A DNA stretch of 64,000 nt, taken from Neptuniibacter pectenicola. Its GTDB lineage: Bacteria; Pseudomonadota; Gammaproteobacteria; Pseudomonadales; Balneatricaceae. Location of the stretch: positions 248,001 to 312,000 of the forward strand of contig NZ_LUTS01000003.1 in assembly GCF_001597735.1 (NCBI RefSeq), in the 5' to 3' direction. Positions 48,820-57,181 of the stretch are shown piece after piece. Position 1 is the stretch's first letter. Each line of letters starts with the position of its first letter. The translations under genes were made by a program, and so were the position numbers. The notes below the pieces were generated by a model, which did not search any database, was not told the origin of the DNA, and saw nothing but the letters and a program-made list of their open reading frames with translations.

Positions 48820-49350
48820 CTAACTAAATGCTTTTGCGCCCTCCCGAACAAGTTGGTCGGAGAGATGGAATAGCCCCAAGCTTTGTTGTTCTTGTGTTAA
48901 ACGGCCAGAGGATGCACTGCTATATCGGTTGATACGATTGATTACGGGTTGCAAACTGGTTTGTTGTTGAGCATTGCAGAGCGACAGAAGGTGTTTGTTT
49001 TGTGTGCTGAGTTGATTACGCATATCAAGTTTTATCAGCAAACACAGTTTTCTCATCTCAAGTGCAATGAGGTCTTTTTGGGCTTCGGCTGACAGTTCAT
49101 CCGGCGCGTCTGTGTATTGGGCTAGGCTGTGTTCACAAATGTCGAGCGCGGTGTTCAGCTGCCCGCACAGCTCTAAAGATTCCATGCTCAATTCGGCCAA
49201 GTAGCGTTGCAATATTAGTTGAATGTTTTGCCGCATTGCCGCTTGGCTAAGTACATGAATGGCTTGTACTGCGGGCTCGTACTGTCGTCTTTTTAACAGC
49301 GAGGCGATCTCTTCTAGTGCCTTCGCGAATGTATTGGGTTTGGCATCCAT
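48820..49350 (-). CDS. Helical protein of unknown function
   Basis: 176 residues, all-helical in appearance and soluble: KALEEIASLLKRRQYEPAVQ and LAELSMESLELCGQLNTALD are TPR-like in spacing, but no full TPR consensus is present. The ATG at 49350 with GGGAG upstream is chosen over an in-frame start eight codons earlier, which would overlap the preceding gene. Four bases separate it from that gene. It could be an adaptor for the cluster; this is a guess from shape. Confidence 0.68.
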   Translation of the reverse strand: MDAKPNTFAKALEEIASLLKRRQYEPAVQAIHVLSQAAMRQNIQLILQRYLAELSMESLELCGQLNTALDICEHSLAQYTDAPDELSAEAQKDLIALEMRKLCLLIKLDMRNQLSTQNKHLLSLCNAQQQTSLQPVINRINRYSSASSGRLTQEQQSLGLFHLSDQLVREGAKAFS

Positions 49351-49354
49351 GACA

Positions 49355-50482
49355 CTATCTCCCTTTTTTCTCATTGGACGGAATTAAGCGCGCCTGCAAG
49401 CCGGTTTTTTTAGCTTCATGGGTAATCCAAAGGCCTTGGTGGGTATTGGCGGATAACGGAATGAGCTGCGGGCTTTCGCCTGTTTTTGTTATAGGGATTG
49501 TTCGTCCCATGATGCTATTGCATAAGTGCTCTAAGGCTGGCTTTACCTCGGGGGGTAGGGCTTTAAGTTCGATATTGTATTTCTCGCCTGCGACCGATAT
49601 GGCGCTGCCTTTACAGCCGAGGGTATGCATTTCGGCAAGTCGTTGTTGTGCTTTCTCAAGGGGAATTGAGCGTTCTAATATAATGGGCAGGGCGTTTATC
49701 AGTTTGTTATGTATTTGGGTCGGGATCGAAAAGCTGTCGGTTAACCATTGGGATAGTTGTTCAGTGTTGATGTCGGTTGATGTGCTGTCCATCGATAAGT
49801 TGAACCGGAAGTAGTCATGATTTTGAATAATGACGGGGAGGTGAAGTGCGCTTGCTTTTTGCCATATAGCTTGCGCTGAGGCGTAACTTAAATTATTAGC
49901 CGACCATTGTTCGCAGGTGATTTCGTTGTTGTTTGGTTTAAGGCCGAGGCTAATGTATTGGCTTCGGACCGACTCGTTGTAGCTGGGCATAAAAGCCATC
50001 ACGGTATAAAGCGCGGTTGCGGGGGCGGATGCAATGAGTTCTATGCCCGGCCTACTGAAGCGCTCTATGAGGTCATCAGCCACGGTTTTGGATAGTCGGC
50101 CTAAAAGGATGGCGGGGACTTGGGTTAAGCTTTTAATGATCTCTTCGCCGGTTTGCCCTGTGAAGGCTGCTATCTCAGCGGCAAATTCGGCGGCGTAATC
50201 AAATTTTGTGATGTGTGCTGCGAGTTCGTAGCGCGCGTTGTCTGTGGTAACGGTGGCATCATTGTCGACGATCTCGCAAGGGAGCTTAAAATCGCTTAGG
50301 GCCGCTTTTAGTTGTAGTGCGCGCTCTTTGCTTAAGTTTGACTGCAAGATTGAAGGTGAGGTGAGAATGCGTTGGATACACTCTTGTTTTGATAGGCCGA
50401 AGTGATCATGGGCTGCACTAATCGTAAGTGCATTGGCGTCACCTATTCCGTTGACCTGTAATTGGTATCCTTGTGATTGCAC
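49355..50482 (-). CDS. Unknown protein with L7/L12-C-terminal-like repeats
   Basis: 375 residues, soluble, first gene of the cluster. Three segments have the pattern helix, P-x-I/V-L, K/E-A-x-x-L, then strand, seen in the L7/L12 C-terminal domain: about 29-76 (CIQRILTSPSILQSNLSKER), 110-152 (EIIKSLTQVPAILLGRLSKT) and 255-300 (IHNKLINALPIILERSIPLE). Such folds bind other proteins. The region 160-245 includes a possible further alpha/beta domain. No enzymatic motif is seen. Confidence 0.7.
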   Translation of the reverse strand: MQSQGYQLQVNGIGDANALTISAAHDHFGLSKQECIQRILTSPSILQSNLSKERALQLKAALSDFKLPCEIVDNDATVTTDNARYELAAHITKFDYAAEFAAEIAAFTGQTGEEIIKSLTQVPAILLGRLSKTVADDLIERFSRPGIELIASAPATALYTVMAFMPSYNESVRSQYISLGLKPNNNEITCEQWSANNLSYASAQAIWQKASALHLPVIIQNHDYFRFNLSMDSTSTDINTEQLSQWLTDSFSIPTQIHNKLINALPIILERSIPLEKAQQRLAEMHTLGCKGSAISVAGEKYNIELKALPPEVKPALEHLCNSIMGRTIPITKTGESPQLIPLSANTHQGLWITHEAKKTGLQARLIPSNEKKGR

Positions 50483-50786
50483 AGTATTCTCCCTGAATTC
50501 CCGAGTGCAGTCAGCCTGCTGGGGTGCTCGTTATGGAGTAAACTATTGCACTAGAAATAACCAATATCAAGAAAGGTAAACGTTTATTTAAAACAGGTGT
50601 TTTGTTTTTTTGTGAGGTACTTTTAACGAAAGCGGAAGGAGATTTTATTAAGTTGTTGATTATTCGACGGGTTGTAGATTGTTACGTTGCAGTGCAGCGT
50701 GACTCGTCTTCATTAGATCGGAGGATGACGTGAGAAAAAAGATACTTGGCAGATGTTAGGTGCCCGAGTGAGCACCTTGACCGATT
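50483..50786. other. Intergenic region between the cluster and smpB
   Basis: A 304-base gap that holds the probable cluster promoter and, at 50758-50777, a weak hairpin (AGGTGC/GCACCT) without a T run that may follow smpB. I see no gene in it. Confidence 0.4.
50542..50570 (-). promoter_or_regulatory. Candidate sigma70 promoter of the unknown cluster
   Basis: On the minus strand, TTGATA (-35) and AATAGT (-10) are 17 bases apart, about 60 bases before the first ATG of the cluster. Five of six and four of six consensus bases match. Confidence 0.4.
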
Positions 50787-51260
50787 TTATCGTGCAGACA
50801 TGAGGCGTTGTTTTTGCAGAGCCCAGTCTTTATCTTTATCCGCAGCACGTTTGTCATGCTGCTTTTTACCTTTGGCTAAGGCGATTTCACATTTAATGTG
50901 ATTACCTTTCCAATAGAGCGCAAGCGGGACGCAGGTAAGGCCCTTTGCATTGATTGCGCTAATGATCTTAACCAACTCTCGGTGATTTAAGAGTAGCTTT
51001 CTTTGACGTGTAGGATCAGCGACCACATGGGTGCAGGCTGTCTTTAACGGTGTGAAATGGGCGCCAACAAGCCACGCTTCTCCCTTATGAATATTCACAT
51101 AAGATTCAACGAGCTGTGCGCGACCTTCGCGTAAACTTTTTACTTCCCATCCGGTCAGCACTAAACCCGCCTCGAATTTATCCTCAATAAGGAACTCGTG
51201 ACGTGCTTTTTTGTTTTGACAGATGGTGTTGCCTGATGGGGCTTTTTTCTTTTTAGCCAT
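50787..51260 (-). CDS. smpB: SsrA-binding protein SmpB
   Basis: Partner of tmRNA in ribosome rescue. Family motifs are [52 protein letters not shown] and the basic C-terminal tail [20 protein letters not shown]. Length, 157 aa, is normal. It is on the same strand as ssrA, but 9.6 kb away because twelve unknown genes lie between. It diverges from the NSS symporter rather than directly from ratA. Confidence 0.96.
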   Translation of the reverse strand: MAKKKKAPSGNTICQNKKARHEFLIEDKFEAGLVLTGWEVKSLREGRAQLVESYVNIHKGEAWLVGAHFTPLKTACTHVVADPTRQRKLLLNHRELVKIISAINAKGLTCVPLALYWKGNHIKCEIALAKGKKQHDKRAADKDKDWALQKQRLMSAR

Positions 51261-51449
51261 GGCGGGCGATTATATAGTGAGGCTCACAGCAAAGAAAGCA
51301 GTTCTAATAATATTTACCGTTGTGTTAAATGGCGTTGCTGTACTTTATTTAATGGATGGCAGTGATTATTTTTCGTTGTGCTTTTGAGGTATAGATGAAA
51401 GAATTTCGCTATCTGTTGATCATAAGAAGAAATAGAGAGCTATCAGCTT

Positions 51450-52814
51450 ATGCAAGACAAAACATCTATTCATGGTGCTTGGACATCTCGTTGGATCTTT
51501 ATATTAGCGGCTACGGGATCGGCTGTAGGCTTAGGTAATATTTGGAAGTTTCCCTATATTACGGGTGAAAACGGGGGTGGGGCGTTTGTTTTAGTTTACC
51601 TCTGTTGCATTCTGCTGGTGGGGGTTCCCATCATGATGGCCGAAGTGCTTGTGGGCCGTCGTGGTCGTCAAAGTCCTATCAATGCAATGAAAGATGTTGC
51701 CCTTGAGGCGGGGCGCTCCCGTTACTGGTCGTTGGTGGGCTGGATCGGTGTGCTGGCGGGCTTTATGATTTTTTCTTTCTATTCGGTTGTCGCTGGTTGG
51801 GTGTTGTACTACATCGCCGGTATGGGTGTGGGCGATTTTATCGCTATCGGTAGTGACGATGCGAACGGGGTGTTTAATGATCTTTTAGCTAATCCGCAGA
51901 CCTTAATTATCTGGCATTCTATCTTCGTTATGATGGTGATGTTGGTGATTGTTGGGGGGGTTAAAAAAGGATTAGAAAACGCTGTTAAGTTTCTTATGCC
52001 TGCGCTATTTGTGCTGCTGTTGGTCATGCTTGCTTACTCCTCTCAAACCGAGGGTTTTGCCGCAGGTTGGGATTTTCTGTTCCATTATGACCCTTCGGAG
52101 TTAACTGCAGAATCTGTGCTGGTGGCGCTAGGGCACTCCTTCTTTACCTTGTCTTTAGGTATGGGAGCGATCATGGCCTATGGGTCATATATGCCGAAGA
52201 AAACATCCATAGGCAGTGCCGTCATCTGGATCGCCATCATGGATACGCTTGTTGCGTTAATTGCCGGGTTGGTTATTTTTCCCATTGTCTTTACCAATGG
52301 CATGGACCCCGGCAAAGGCCCTGGCCTGATGTTTGTTACCTTGCCTGTTGCGTTTGGGCAGATGCCCGGCGGTCAGATCTTTGGTTTTGTCTTCTTCCTG
52401 TTAGTGGGGGTTGCCGCATGGACGTCCGCGATCTCTTTGATGGAGCCCGCAACGGCTTGGTTGGTCGAGAAGTTTAACTGGCACCGAGTGCCTGCCTGTA
52501 TTGTCCTTGGTCTTATTGTCTGGGGCTTAGGTGTTGCGGCGTTGGGCTCATTTAACTTTATCTCCGATGTGAAATTGGCCGGATTTAGCATCTTTGACTT
52601 CTTAGATTTTGTGACGGCGAATATCATGCTGCCGTTGGGTGGTCTGTGTATTGCGATCTTTGTTGGTTGGATTATTACACGTAAAATGGCCGCCAATGAG
52701 TTGGCAATCTCTTCCCCTCTGCTGTTTAATGCGTGGTATATTGCGCTGCGTTTTATTGCGCCAGTAGGCGTGTTGGTGATCTTTATTTTCAGCTTAGTTG
52801 AGAAGTTTAAGTAA
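51450..52814 (+). CDS. Sodium-dependent transporter, NSS (neurotransmitter:sodium symporter) family
   Basis: A 454-residue inner-membrane symporter with about eleven to twelve hydrophobic segments. TM1 carries the unwound Na+-site motif ATGSAVGLGNIWKFPY, and the family motif GGGAFVLVYL follows; GHSFFTLSLGMGAIMAYGSY matches TM6. LeuT-like proteins of this kind take up amino acids with Na+; the substrate cannot be assigned. It lies between smpB and ratA, which are commonly adjacent, so it appears to be an insertion in that block. Confidence 0.93.
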   Translation: MQDKTSIHGAWTSRWIFILAATGSAVGLGNIWKFPYITGENGGGAFVLVYLCCILLVGVPIMMAEVLVGRRGRQSPINAMKDVALEAGRSRYWSLVGWIGVLAGFMIFSFYSVVAGWVLYYIAGMGVGDFIAIGSDDANGVFNDLLANPQTLIIWHSIFVMMVMLVIVGGVKKGLENAVKFLMPALFVLLLVMLAYSSQTEGFAAGWDFLFHYDPSELTAESVLVALGHSFFTLSLGMGAIMAYGSYMPKKTSIGSAVIWIAIMDTLVALIAGLVIFPIVFTNGMDPGKGPGLMFVTLPVAFGQMPGGQIFGFVFFLLVGVAAWTSAISLMEPATAWLVEKFNWHRVPACIVLGLIVWGLGVAALGSFNFISDVKLAGFSIFDFLDFVTANIMLPLGGLCIAIFVGWIITRKMAANELAISSPLLFNAWYIALRFIAPVGVLVIFIFSLVEKFK

Positions 52815-52830
52815 GGGGCGTTTTGCAGGT

Positions 52831-53262
52831 ATGGCTCAGGTAGATCGCAGTGCATTGGTATTGCACACAGCAGAACAGATGTTTGATCTTATTAATGATG
52901 TAGAACGATACCCTGAGTTTTTACCTTGGTGTGCAAAGACCGAGGTTGTTAGCCGCTCTGATGATGCAGTGGTGGCAACGCTTTACTTAGCTAAGGCGGG
53001 ACTTAAATACAGTTTTACCACACGGAATCAGCTAAAGCGGCCTGTTCAAATGACGCTGGAGTTGGTCGAGGGGCCATTTTCTTCTCTTGTCGGCGTTTGG
53101 GACTTTAAAGTACTCAGTGATGAGGCTTGTAAGGTCAGCCTTAATCTTCAGTTTGAATTTTCTGGTAAAATTGCGGCGATGGCGATGGGAAAAGTCTTTA
53201 ACCAAGTAGCGACCACGCTGGTTGATGCGTTTGTCAGTCGCGCTGATGAAATTTACGATTAA
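52831..53262 (+). CDS. ratA: RatA-type START/COQ10-domain protein
   Basis: A 143-residue Polyketide-cyclase/START-like protein. Motifs are MAQVDRSALVLHTAEQMFDL, INDVERYPEFLPWC and LELVEGPFSSLVGVWDF. In E. coli it is reported as RatA, affecting 70S ribosome association, and homologues act in ubiquinone binding. The ATG at 52831 is chosen because MAQV is the family start; the longer frame would overlap the symporter gene. Pairs with rnfH as usual. Confidence 0.92.
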   Translation: MAQVDRSALVLHTAEQMFDLINDVERYPEFLPWCAKTEVVSRSDDAVVATLYLAKAGLKYSFTTRNQLKRPVQMTLELVEGPFSSLVGVWDFKVLSDEACKVSLNLQFEFSGKIAAMAMGKVFNQVATTLVDAFVSRADEIYD

Positions 53263-53271
53263 GAGCTCGAT

Positions 53272-53583
53272 ATGATTGTAGAAGTTGCGTTTGCCCTACC
53301 TACCGAACAAAAAATCATCTCTTTGAATGTGCCGGACGAGTGCACCGCTTATGAGGCCGTGATTAAATCCGGCATTGTTGATTTTTTTCCTGAGATCGAC
53401 CCCGAAACAGCGCCTATGGGGATTTTTGCTAAAGCGATTAAAAATCCTAAGGAGACTGTTCTGCGTGAAGGACAGAGAGTAGAAATTTATAGGCCGTTAA
53501 TTGCCGACCCCAAAGAGGTGAGAGCAAAACGCGCAGCTAAGATGAAAGCAAAAAAAGAGGCTGAAGAAGCCGCTGCGCGTTAG
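53272..53583 (+). CDS. rnfH: RnfH family ubiquitin-like protein
   Basis: A 103-residue protein of the RnfH (UPF0125, RatB) family with a beta-grasp fold: EVAFALPTEQKIISLNVPD, GIFAKAIKNPKETVLREG and QRVEIYRPLIADPKEVR are typical. The C-terminal tail is a Lys/Ala/Glu-rich helix. Nine bases after ratA; ends nine bases from the convergent bamE. Confidence 0.93.
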   Translation: MIVEVAFALPTEQKIISLNVPDECTAYEAVIKSGIVDFFPEIDPETAPMGIFAKAIKNPKETVLREGQRVEIYRPLIADPKEVRAKRAAKMKAKKEAEEAAAR

Positions 53584-53592
53584 TGTGTGAAA

Positions 53593-53937
53593 TTAGTTTT
53601 CGCTTTTACCACCTGGGCGGAAGTCGCCATTTAGGCCGGATAGTTTGCCGTCAGTGAAGTAAAGGGATATACGTTCGCGGATATAACCACCATCGCCTTC
53701 TGACCCGCCTTTCTTGCTATATAAATAATCCCAGCGGCCTTCGTGGAAGGTGTCGGTCATAAGCGGGCTGCCCATAATGAAACGGACTTGGTTTTCAGTC
53801 ATTCCAGGACGTAATTGGTCAACCATCTCTTGGTTCACAACATTGCCTTGTGGAATATCAATTTTATAAACCCCAGGAAAACCGGAACAGCCAGACAGTG
53901 CTATAGTGAGTACTGCGACAATAAGTAATTTTTGCAT
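53593..53937 (-). CDS. bamE: Outer membrane protein assembly factor BamE
   Basis: Small lipoprotein of the BAM complex that inserts beta-barrels in the outer membrane. Start [17 protein letters not shown] gives a lipobox with Cys at about residue 17; mature motifs are [36 protein letters not shown] and [10 protein letters not shown]. The start at 53937 is chosen as the one directly before the signal peptide; in-frame starts further upstream add a basic, non-signal extension. 114 aa. Divergent from fur. Confidence 0.94.
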   Translation of the reverse strand: MQKLLIVAVLTIALSGCSGFPGVYKIDIPQGNVVNQEMVDQLRPGMTENQVRFIMGSPLMTDTFHEGRWDYLYSKKGGSEGDGGYIRERISLYFTDGKLSGLNGDFRPGGKSEN

Positions 53938-54054
53938 CTGTTTTTGCTTCCACATTTGTGCGTAAATGCGGATAATAAAGTTTCGTACGCATTTGAACAA
54001 GTTATTAAGCTTGTTATGCCTACTTGTTATCACCAAATAGCCTAGAGAATTATT

Positions 54055-54480
54055 ATGTCACTTGAAAATCAGGAACTTCGAAAAGCAGGCCTTAAAGTTA
54101 CCCTGCCTCGTGTAAAAATCTATCAAATACTGGAAAAGGCAGGTGAGGGCGATCATTTCAGTGCTGAAGATATTTATAAGTTGCTGATGGAAAAGGGGGA
54201 AGATGTTGGCTTAGCGACGGTTTATCGAGTACTCACTCAGTTTGAAGCCGCCGGTTTAGTGACACGCCACCATTTTGAAGGTGGGCACTCTGTCTTTGAA
54301 TTAGCGCGCGATGAAGCCCATGATCACATTGTGTGTGTTAAAAGCGGTATGGTAAGAGAATTTAACGACCCTCGTTTGAATGTTTTATTAAACGAAATCG
54401 CCGAGTCTATGGGATTTGTTGTGACAGATAGAACACTTTATCTTTATGGCATCCATAAAGATTCTATCGGGAAAAAATAA
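54055..54480 (+). CDS. fur: Ferric uptake regulator Fur (CxxS variant)
   Basis: Fe2+-dependent repressor of iron uptake. The winged-helix domain ([36 protein letters not shown]) and the metal-binding [12 protein letters not shown] and DEAHDHIVC are intact. The structural-zinc CxxC found in many Fur proteins reads C94-V-K-S97, so one cysteine is replaced by Ser; there is no second CxxC pair at the C terminus. Some active Fur proteins, such as that of Pseudomonas, lack this zinc site, so function is still expected. 141 aa; the fur/bamE divergent arrangement is conserved. Confidence 0.95.
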   Translation: MSLENQELRKAGLKVTLPRVKIYQILEKAGEGDHFSAEDIYKLLMEKGEDVGLATVYRVLTQFEAAGLVTRHHFEGGHSVFELARDEAHDHIVCVKSGMVREFNDPRLNVLLNEIAESMGFVVTDRTLYLYGIHKDSIGKK

Positions 54481-54506
54481 GCAGCAAGCTCTCAGCTACG
54501 GTGAAC

Positions 54507-54540
54507 ACTAAAAGACCAGCGATTATGCTGGTCTTTTAGT
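54507..54540. terminator. Convergent terminator between fur and recN
   Basis: ACTAAAAGACCAGC-GATTAT-GCTGGTCTTTTAGT, a perfect 14-bp stem acting in both directions. Confidence 0.9.
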
Positions 54541-54568
54541 ATCTACTATAACCTTCTATTTCATAAGG

Positions 54569-56233
54569 TTAAGATTGTAGGTCTAGCATCTCTCTCGCAT
54601 GTTCTATTGAGCGTTCCGTAATGGATATGCCGCCCAGCATGCGTGCGATCTCTTCTATCCGTCTTTCTTCTGTTAATTGATCTATCTGTGTATGGGTCTG
54701 CTGCTTGTCGCTACGCTTGCTAACAAACAGGTGCTGATGCCCTTGGGATGCAACTTGTGGTTGGTGTGTGACGCACAGGATCTGAGCGCTCTCCCCAAGT
54801 TTTTTCAAAAGCTTCCCGACAACTTCAGCGATCGCGCCGCCGATACCTACATCCACCTCATCGAAAATGAGTGTTGGCGTGGTGGATGTTTGTGCGGTGA
54901 TGACTTGAATAGCAAGACTGATACGGGATAACTCACCGCCGGACGCTATTTTTCCTAGCGGTTTAGCGGGCTGACCTTGGTTGGTTACGATTAAGAACTC
55001 CACATCTTCCATACCGTGGGCGGTTGGTCGCTCAAGGGGTGATAGTTGCACGGTGAGGGAGGCGGCCGGCATACCTAAGCTATGAAGTTGTTGGTCTACT
55101 AATTTGCTGAGCTGTTTAGCCCCTTTGCGTCGTTTTTCACTCAGTTTATTTGCGCACTCAATCAGCTGGGCATAAGTGGTTTCGACCGCTTTCTCTAACT
55201 GCTCAAGCTCTTCATCGGTGCGGCTAAGGGATGCAAACTCCTGTTGGAGAGTTTGGTGGAGTGTCGTAATCTCGTCCGGTTTAATGCGATGTTTGCGCGC
55301 GATCTCAAAAATGGTTGAGAGGCGTTCTTCAACCTCCAGCTGGCGCGTTGGGTTAACCTCTACTCTTTCTAAGTAGTGGCGCATCTCAGTGCTAGCTTCC
55401 TCGACTTGGATTAGTGCGGAATCGAGCATCTCAGCAGCTTGGCGTACGGAGGGTGATTCTGATTGAATATTGGCAAGAAGTTGGCGGCACTGGTTGAGTG
55501 ACTGAACGCAGTTACTGCTTTCGTCTTCGCTTGCAAGACTAATAAATTGGTGGCCCGTGCTGAGGATCTCGCCAGCATTGGCTAAGGTTTTTTGTTCTTG
55601 CTCAAGCTGCTTTAGCTCATTCTCGTGTAACGCCAGTTGATCGAGTTCTTCAATTTGGTAGCTGAGTAATTGAATGCGTGCTGTCTGTTCTGTGCTTTGT
55701 TCAGAAAGATGGGTGAGCTCTGTATTGAGCTTTGACCAGTGTTGAAACGCCTGACGGGTTTGTTCAGCGAGCTTTGTGAGCCCAGAAAAGTCGTCAAGGA
55801 GTGTGCGGTGGTGATCTTTCTTTAATAGCCGCTGGTGCTCATGTTGTCCGTGAATAGCGATTAAGTGTTCCCCCAAGGCTTTAACGCTATTGGCCGGTGA
55901 GGGTCGACCATTAATGTAGCAGCGAGAGCGCCCCTCTTTTGTGATGACGCGTCTTAATATGCATTCGCCGCAGTTATCAAGATCATTATCACGTAACCAC
56001 TGTTCAGCACTTGGGATCTCAGCAATATTAAAGCTTGCTGTAATGTCCGCTTTTTCGGCGCCTAAACGAACGGTGCCGGTTTCTGCGCGGTTGCCCAGCG
56101 TGAGGCCTAGCGCGTCCAGCATGATGGATTTACCGGCTCCTGTTTCTCCGCTCACCACGGTCATGCCTTGGTTAAGTTCTAAGTCAAGGCTTTCAACAAT
56201 TGCAAAGTCACGAATAGTCAGTTGATTCAGCAT
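54569..56233 (-). CDS. recN: DNA repair protein RecN
   Basis: SMC-like ATPase for double-strand-break repair. The N terminus MLNQLTIRDFAIVESLDLEL and Walker A VVSGETGAGKSIMLDALGL are diagnostic; a long coiled coil (about 150-370) separates it from the C-terminal ABC half with LGKIASGGELSRISLAIQ and Walker B LIFDEVDVGIGG. Length, 554 aa, is normal. A LexA-like box lies ten bases upstream of the ATG and no clear Shine-Dalgarno sequence is present. Between fur and grpE, as in other gammaproteobacteria. Confidence 0.96.
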   Translation of the reverse strand: MLNQLTIRDFAIVESLDLELNQGMTVVSGETGAGKSIMLDALGLTLGNRAETGTVRLGAEKADITASFNIAEIPSAEQWLRDNDLDNCGECILRRVITKEGRSRCYINGRPSPANSVKALGEHLIAIHGQHEHQRLLKKDHHRTLLDDFSGLTKLAEQTRQAFQHWSKLNTELTHLSEQSTEQTARIQLLSYQIEELDQLALHENELKQLEQEQKTLANAGEILSTGHQFISLASEDESSNCVQSLNQCRQLLANIQSESPSVRQAAEMLDSALIQVEEASTEMRHYLERVEVNPTRQLEVEERLSTIFEIARKHRIKPDEITTLHQTLQQEFASLSRTDEELEQLEKAVETTYAQLIECANKLSEKRRKGAKQLSKLVDQQLHSLGMPAASLTVQLSPLERPTAHGMEDVEFLIVTNQGQPAKPLGKIASGGELSRISLAIQVITAQTSTTPTLIFDEVDVGIGGAIAEVVGKLLKKLGESAQILCVTHQPQVASQGHQHLFVSKRSDKQQTHTQIDQLTEERRIEEIARMLGGISITERSIEHAREMLDLQS

Positions 56234-56243
56234 AATTAATTAC

Positions 56244-56259
56244 ATGTGTTTTTATACAG
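56244..56259 (-). promoter_or_regulatory. Putative LexA (SOS) box of recN
   Basis: On the minus strand CTGTATAAAAACACAT matches 12 of 16 positions of the CTG-(TA)5-CAG consensus, with a perfect left half. recN is a classical SOS gene. Confidence 0.6.
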
Positions 56260-56333
56260 TACTTTTATATAAGCTTTTTTTGATAGTGATGCAATATTTA
56301 TCTGTTTTTTACTTAAAAAAAGCGCTTTTAAGT

Positions 56334-56361
56334 GTTGAAAGGTGTGTTTATGACCCCATAT
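56334..56361 (+). promoter_or_regulatory. Sigma32-type heat-shock promoter of grpE
   Basis: GTTGAAA (-35) and CCCCATAT (-10) with a 13-base spacer, very close to the heat-shock consensus CTTGAAA / CCCCATNT. The transcript would start about 60 bases before the grpE ATG. Confidence 0.85.
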
Positions 56362-56428
56362 ATGCTGCAAATGAAATTAATACCTAGACTTCCCGTGGTA
56401 TTAACACGGAGCTGGCTGGAGAGTACCA

Positions 56429-57025
56429 ATGGCACATGAAGAAAAGACACCACAAGATGAACAGCAAGCGAAACCGGTAAACGATGAGCAGGCTGATGCC
56501 GTAGAGGCTTCAGCTGAAGCACCGGCTGAGGAGGGCGCAGCAGCCGACGAATCAATGGATGCTGAGCAACTGGCTAAAGAGTTGGCCGCTGCGGTTGCAG
56601 AGGTTGAGTCTTTAAAAGATCAGATGCTTCGTACCCATGCTGAGGCTCAGAATGTTCGCCGCCGTGCTGAACAGGATGTAGAAAAAGCGCATAAGTTTGG
56701 TGTAGAAAAATTTGCCAATGAGATGCTGCCTATTGTGGATAGCCTTGAGCGCGCAATAGAAGCGTTTGGCGATGATGAAGCATTGCAGCCTATGCGTGAA
56801 GGCGTTGAGATGACGATGAAGATGTTCTTGTCGGGGCTGGAAAAGTTCAAGATGGAACAGGTTACTCCGTTAGGGGAAACGTTTGATCCCGCATTACATC
56901 AAGCAATGTCTATGGTCGATGCACCCGATGCAGAGCCAAACAGTGTCATTGCAGTAATGCAGAAAGGCTACACATTACATGGTCGTTTAGTACGTCCTGC
57001 AATGGTTGTTGTTGCCAAAGGATAA
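56429..57025 (+). CDS. grpE: Nucleotide exchange factor GrpE
   Basis: Releases ADP from DnaK. The N-terminal 50 residues are acidic and Ala-rich (disordered), followed by a long helix ([39 protein letters not shown]) and the C-terminal beta wing ([34 protein letters not shown]). 198 aa. Downstream of a sigma32-type promoter and followed by dnaK in the same direction. Confidence 0.97.
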   Translation: MAHEEKTPQDEQQAKPVNDEQADAVEASAEAPAEEGAAADESMDAEQLAKELAAAVAEVESLKDQMLRTHAEAQNVRRRAEQDVEKAHKFGVEKFANEMLPIVDSLERAIEAFGDDEALQPMREGVEMTMKMFLSGLEKFKMEQVTPLGETFDPALHQAMSMVDAPDAEPNSVIAVMQKGYTLHGRLVRPAMVVVAKG

Positions 57026-57045
57026 TAATTTTTTCGTTTTGTGCC

Positions 57046-57073
57046 CTTGAAACCTCACAAAACGTACTTATAT
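57046..57073 (+). promoter_or_regulatory. Probable sigma32 promoter of dnaK
   Basis: A perfect CTTGAAA -35 box, a 14-base spacer and CTTATAT as a weak -10. It would give dnaK its own heat-shock start in addition to read-through from grpE. Confidence 0.55.
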
Positions 57074-57090
57074 AGATTGCATAGCATGAG

Positions 57091-57122
57091 AGATAGTTGG
57101 GAGCACATATGTGCAACTATCT
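57091..57122 (+). other. Leader hairpin upstream of dnaK
   Basis: AGATAGTTG pairs with CAACTATCT (nine bases), with a smaller CACAT/ATGTG pairing inside. It is about 60 bases before the dnaK ATG and lacks a T run. It does not match the CIRCE operator. Confidence 0.5.
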
Positions 57123-57181
57123 ATTACACGTATTAAAGACTGCTCGTCATACTCGGGCAGCGCGAATTGGAGCAGATACAA

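Noticed and set aside
41233-50482. Prophage or T6SS identity for the unknown cluster
   Set aside because: No tail sheath, baseplate, VgrG, ClpV, capsid, terminase or lysis motif is visible in any of the twelve proteins.
57091-57122. CIRCE operator before dnaK
   Set aside because: The inverted repeat does not match TTAGCACTC-N9-GAGTGCTAA; sigma32-type promoters explain heat regulation.
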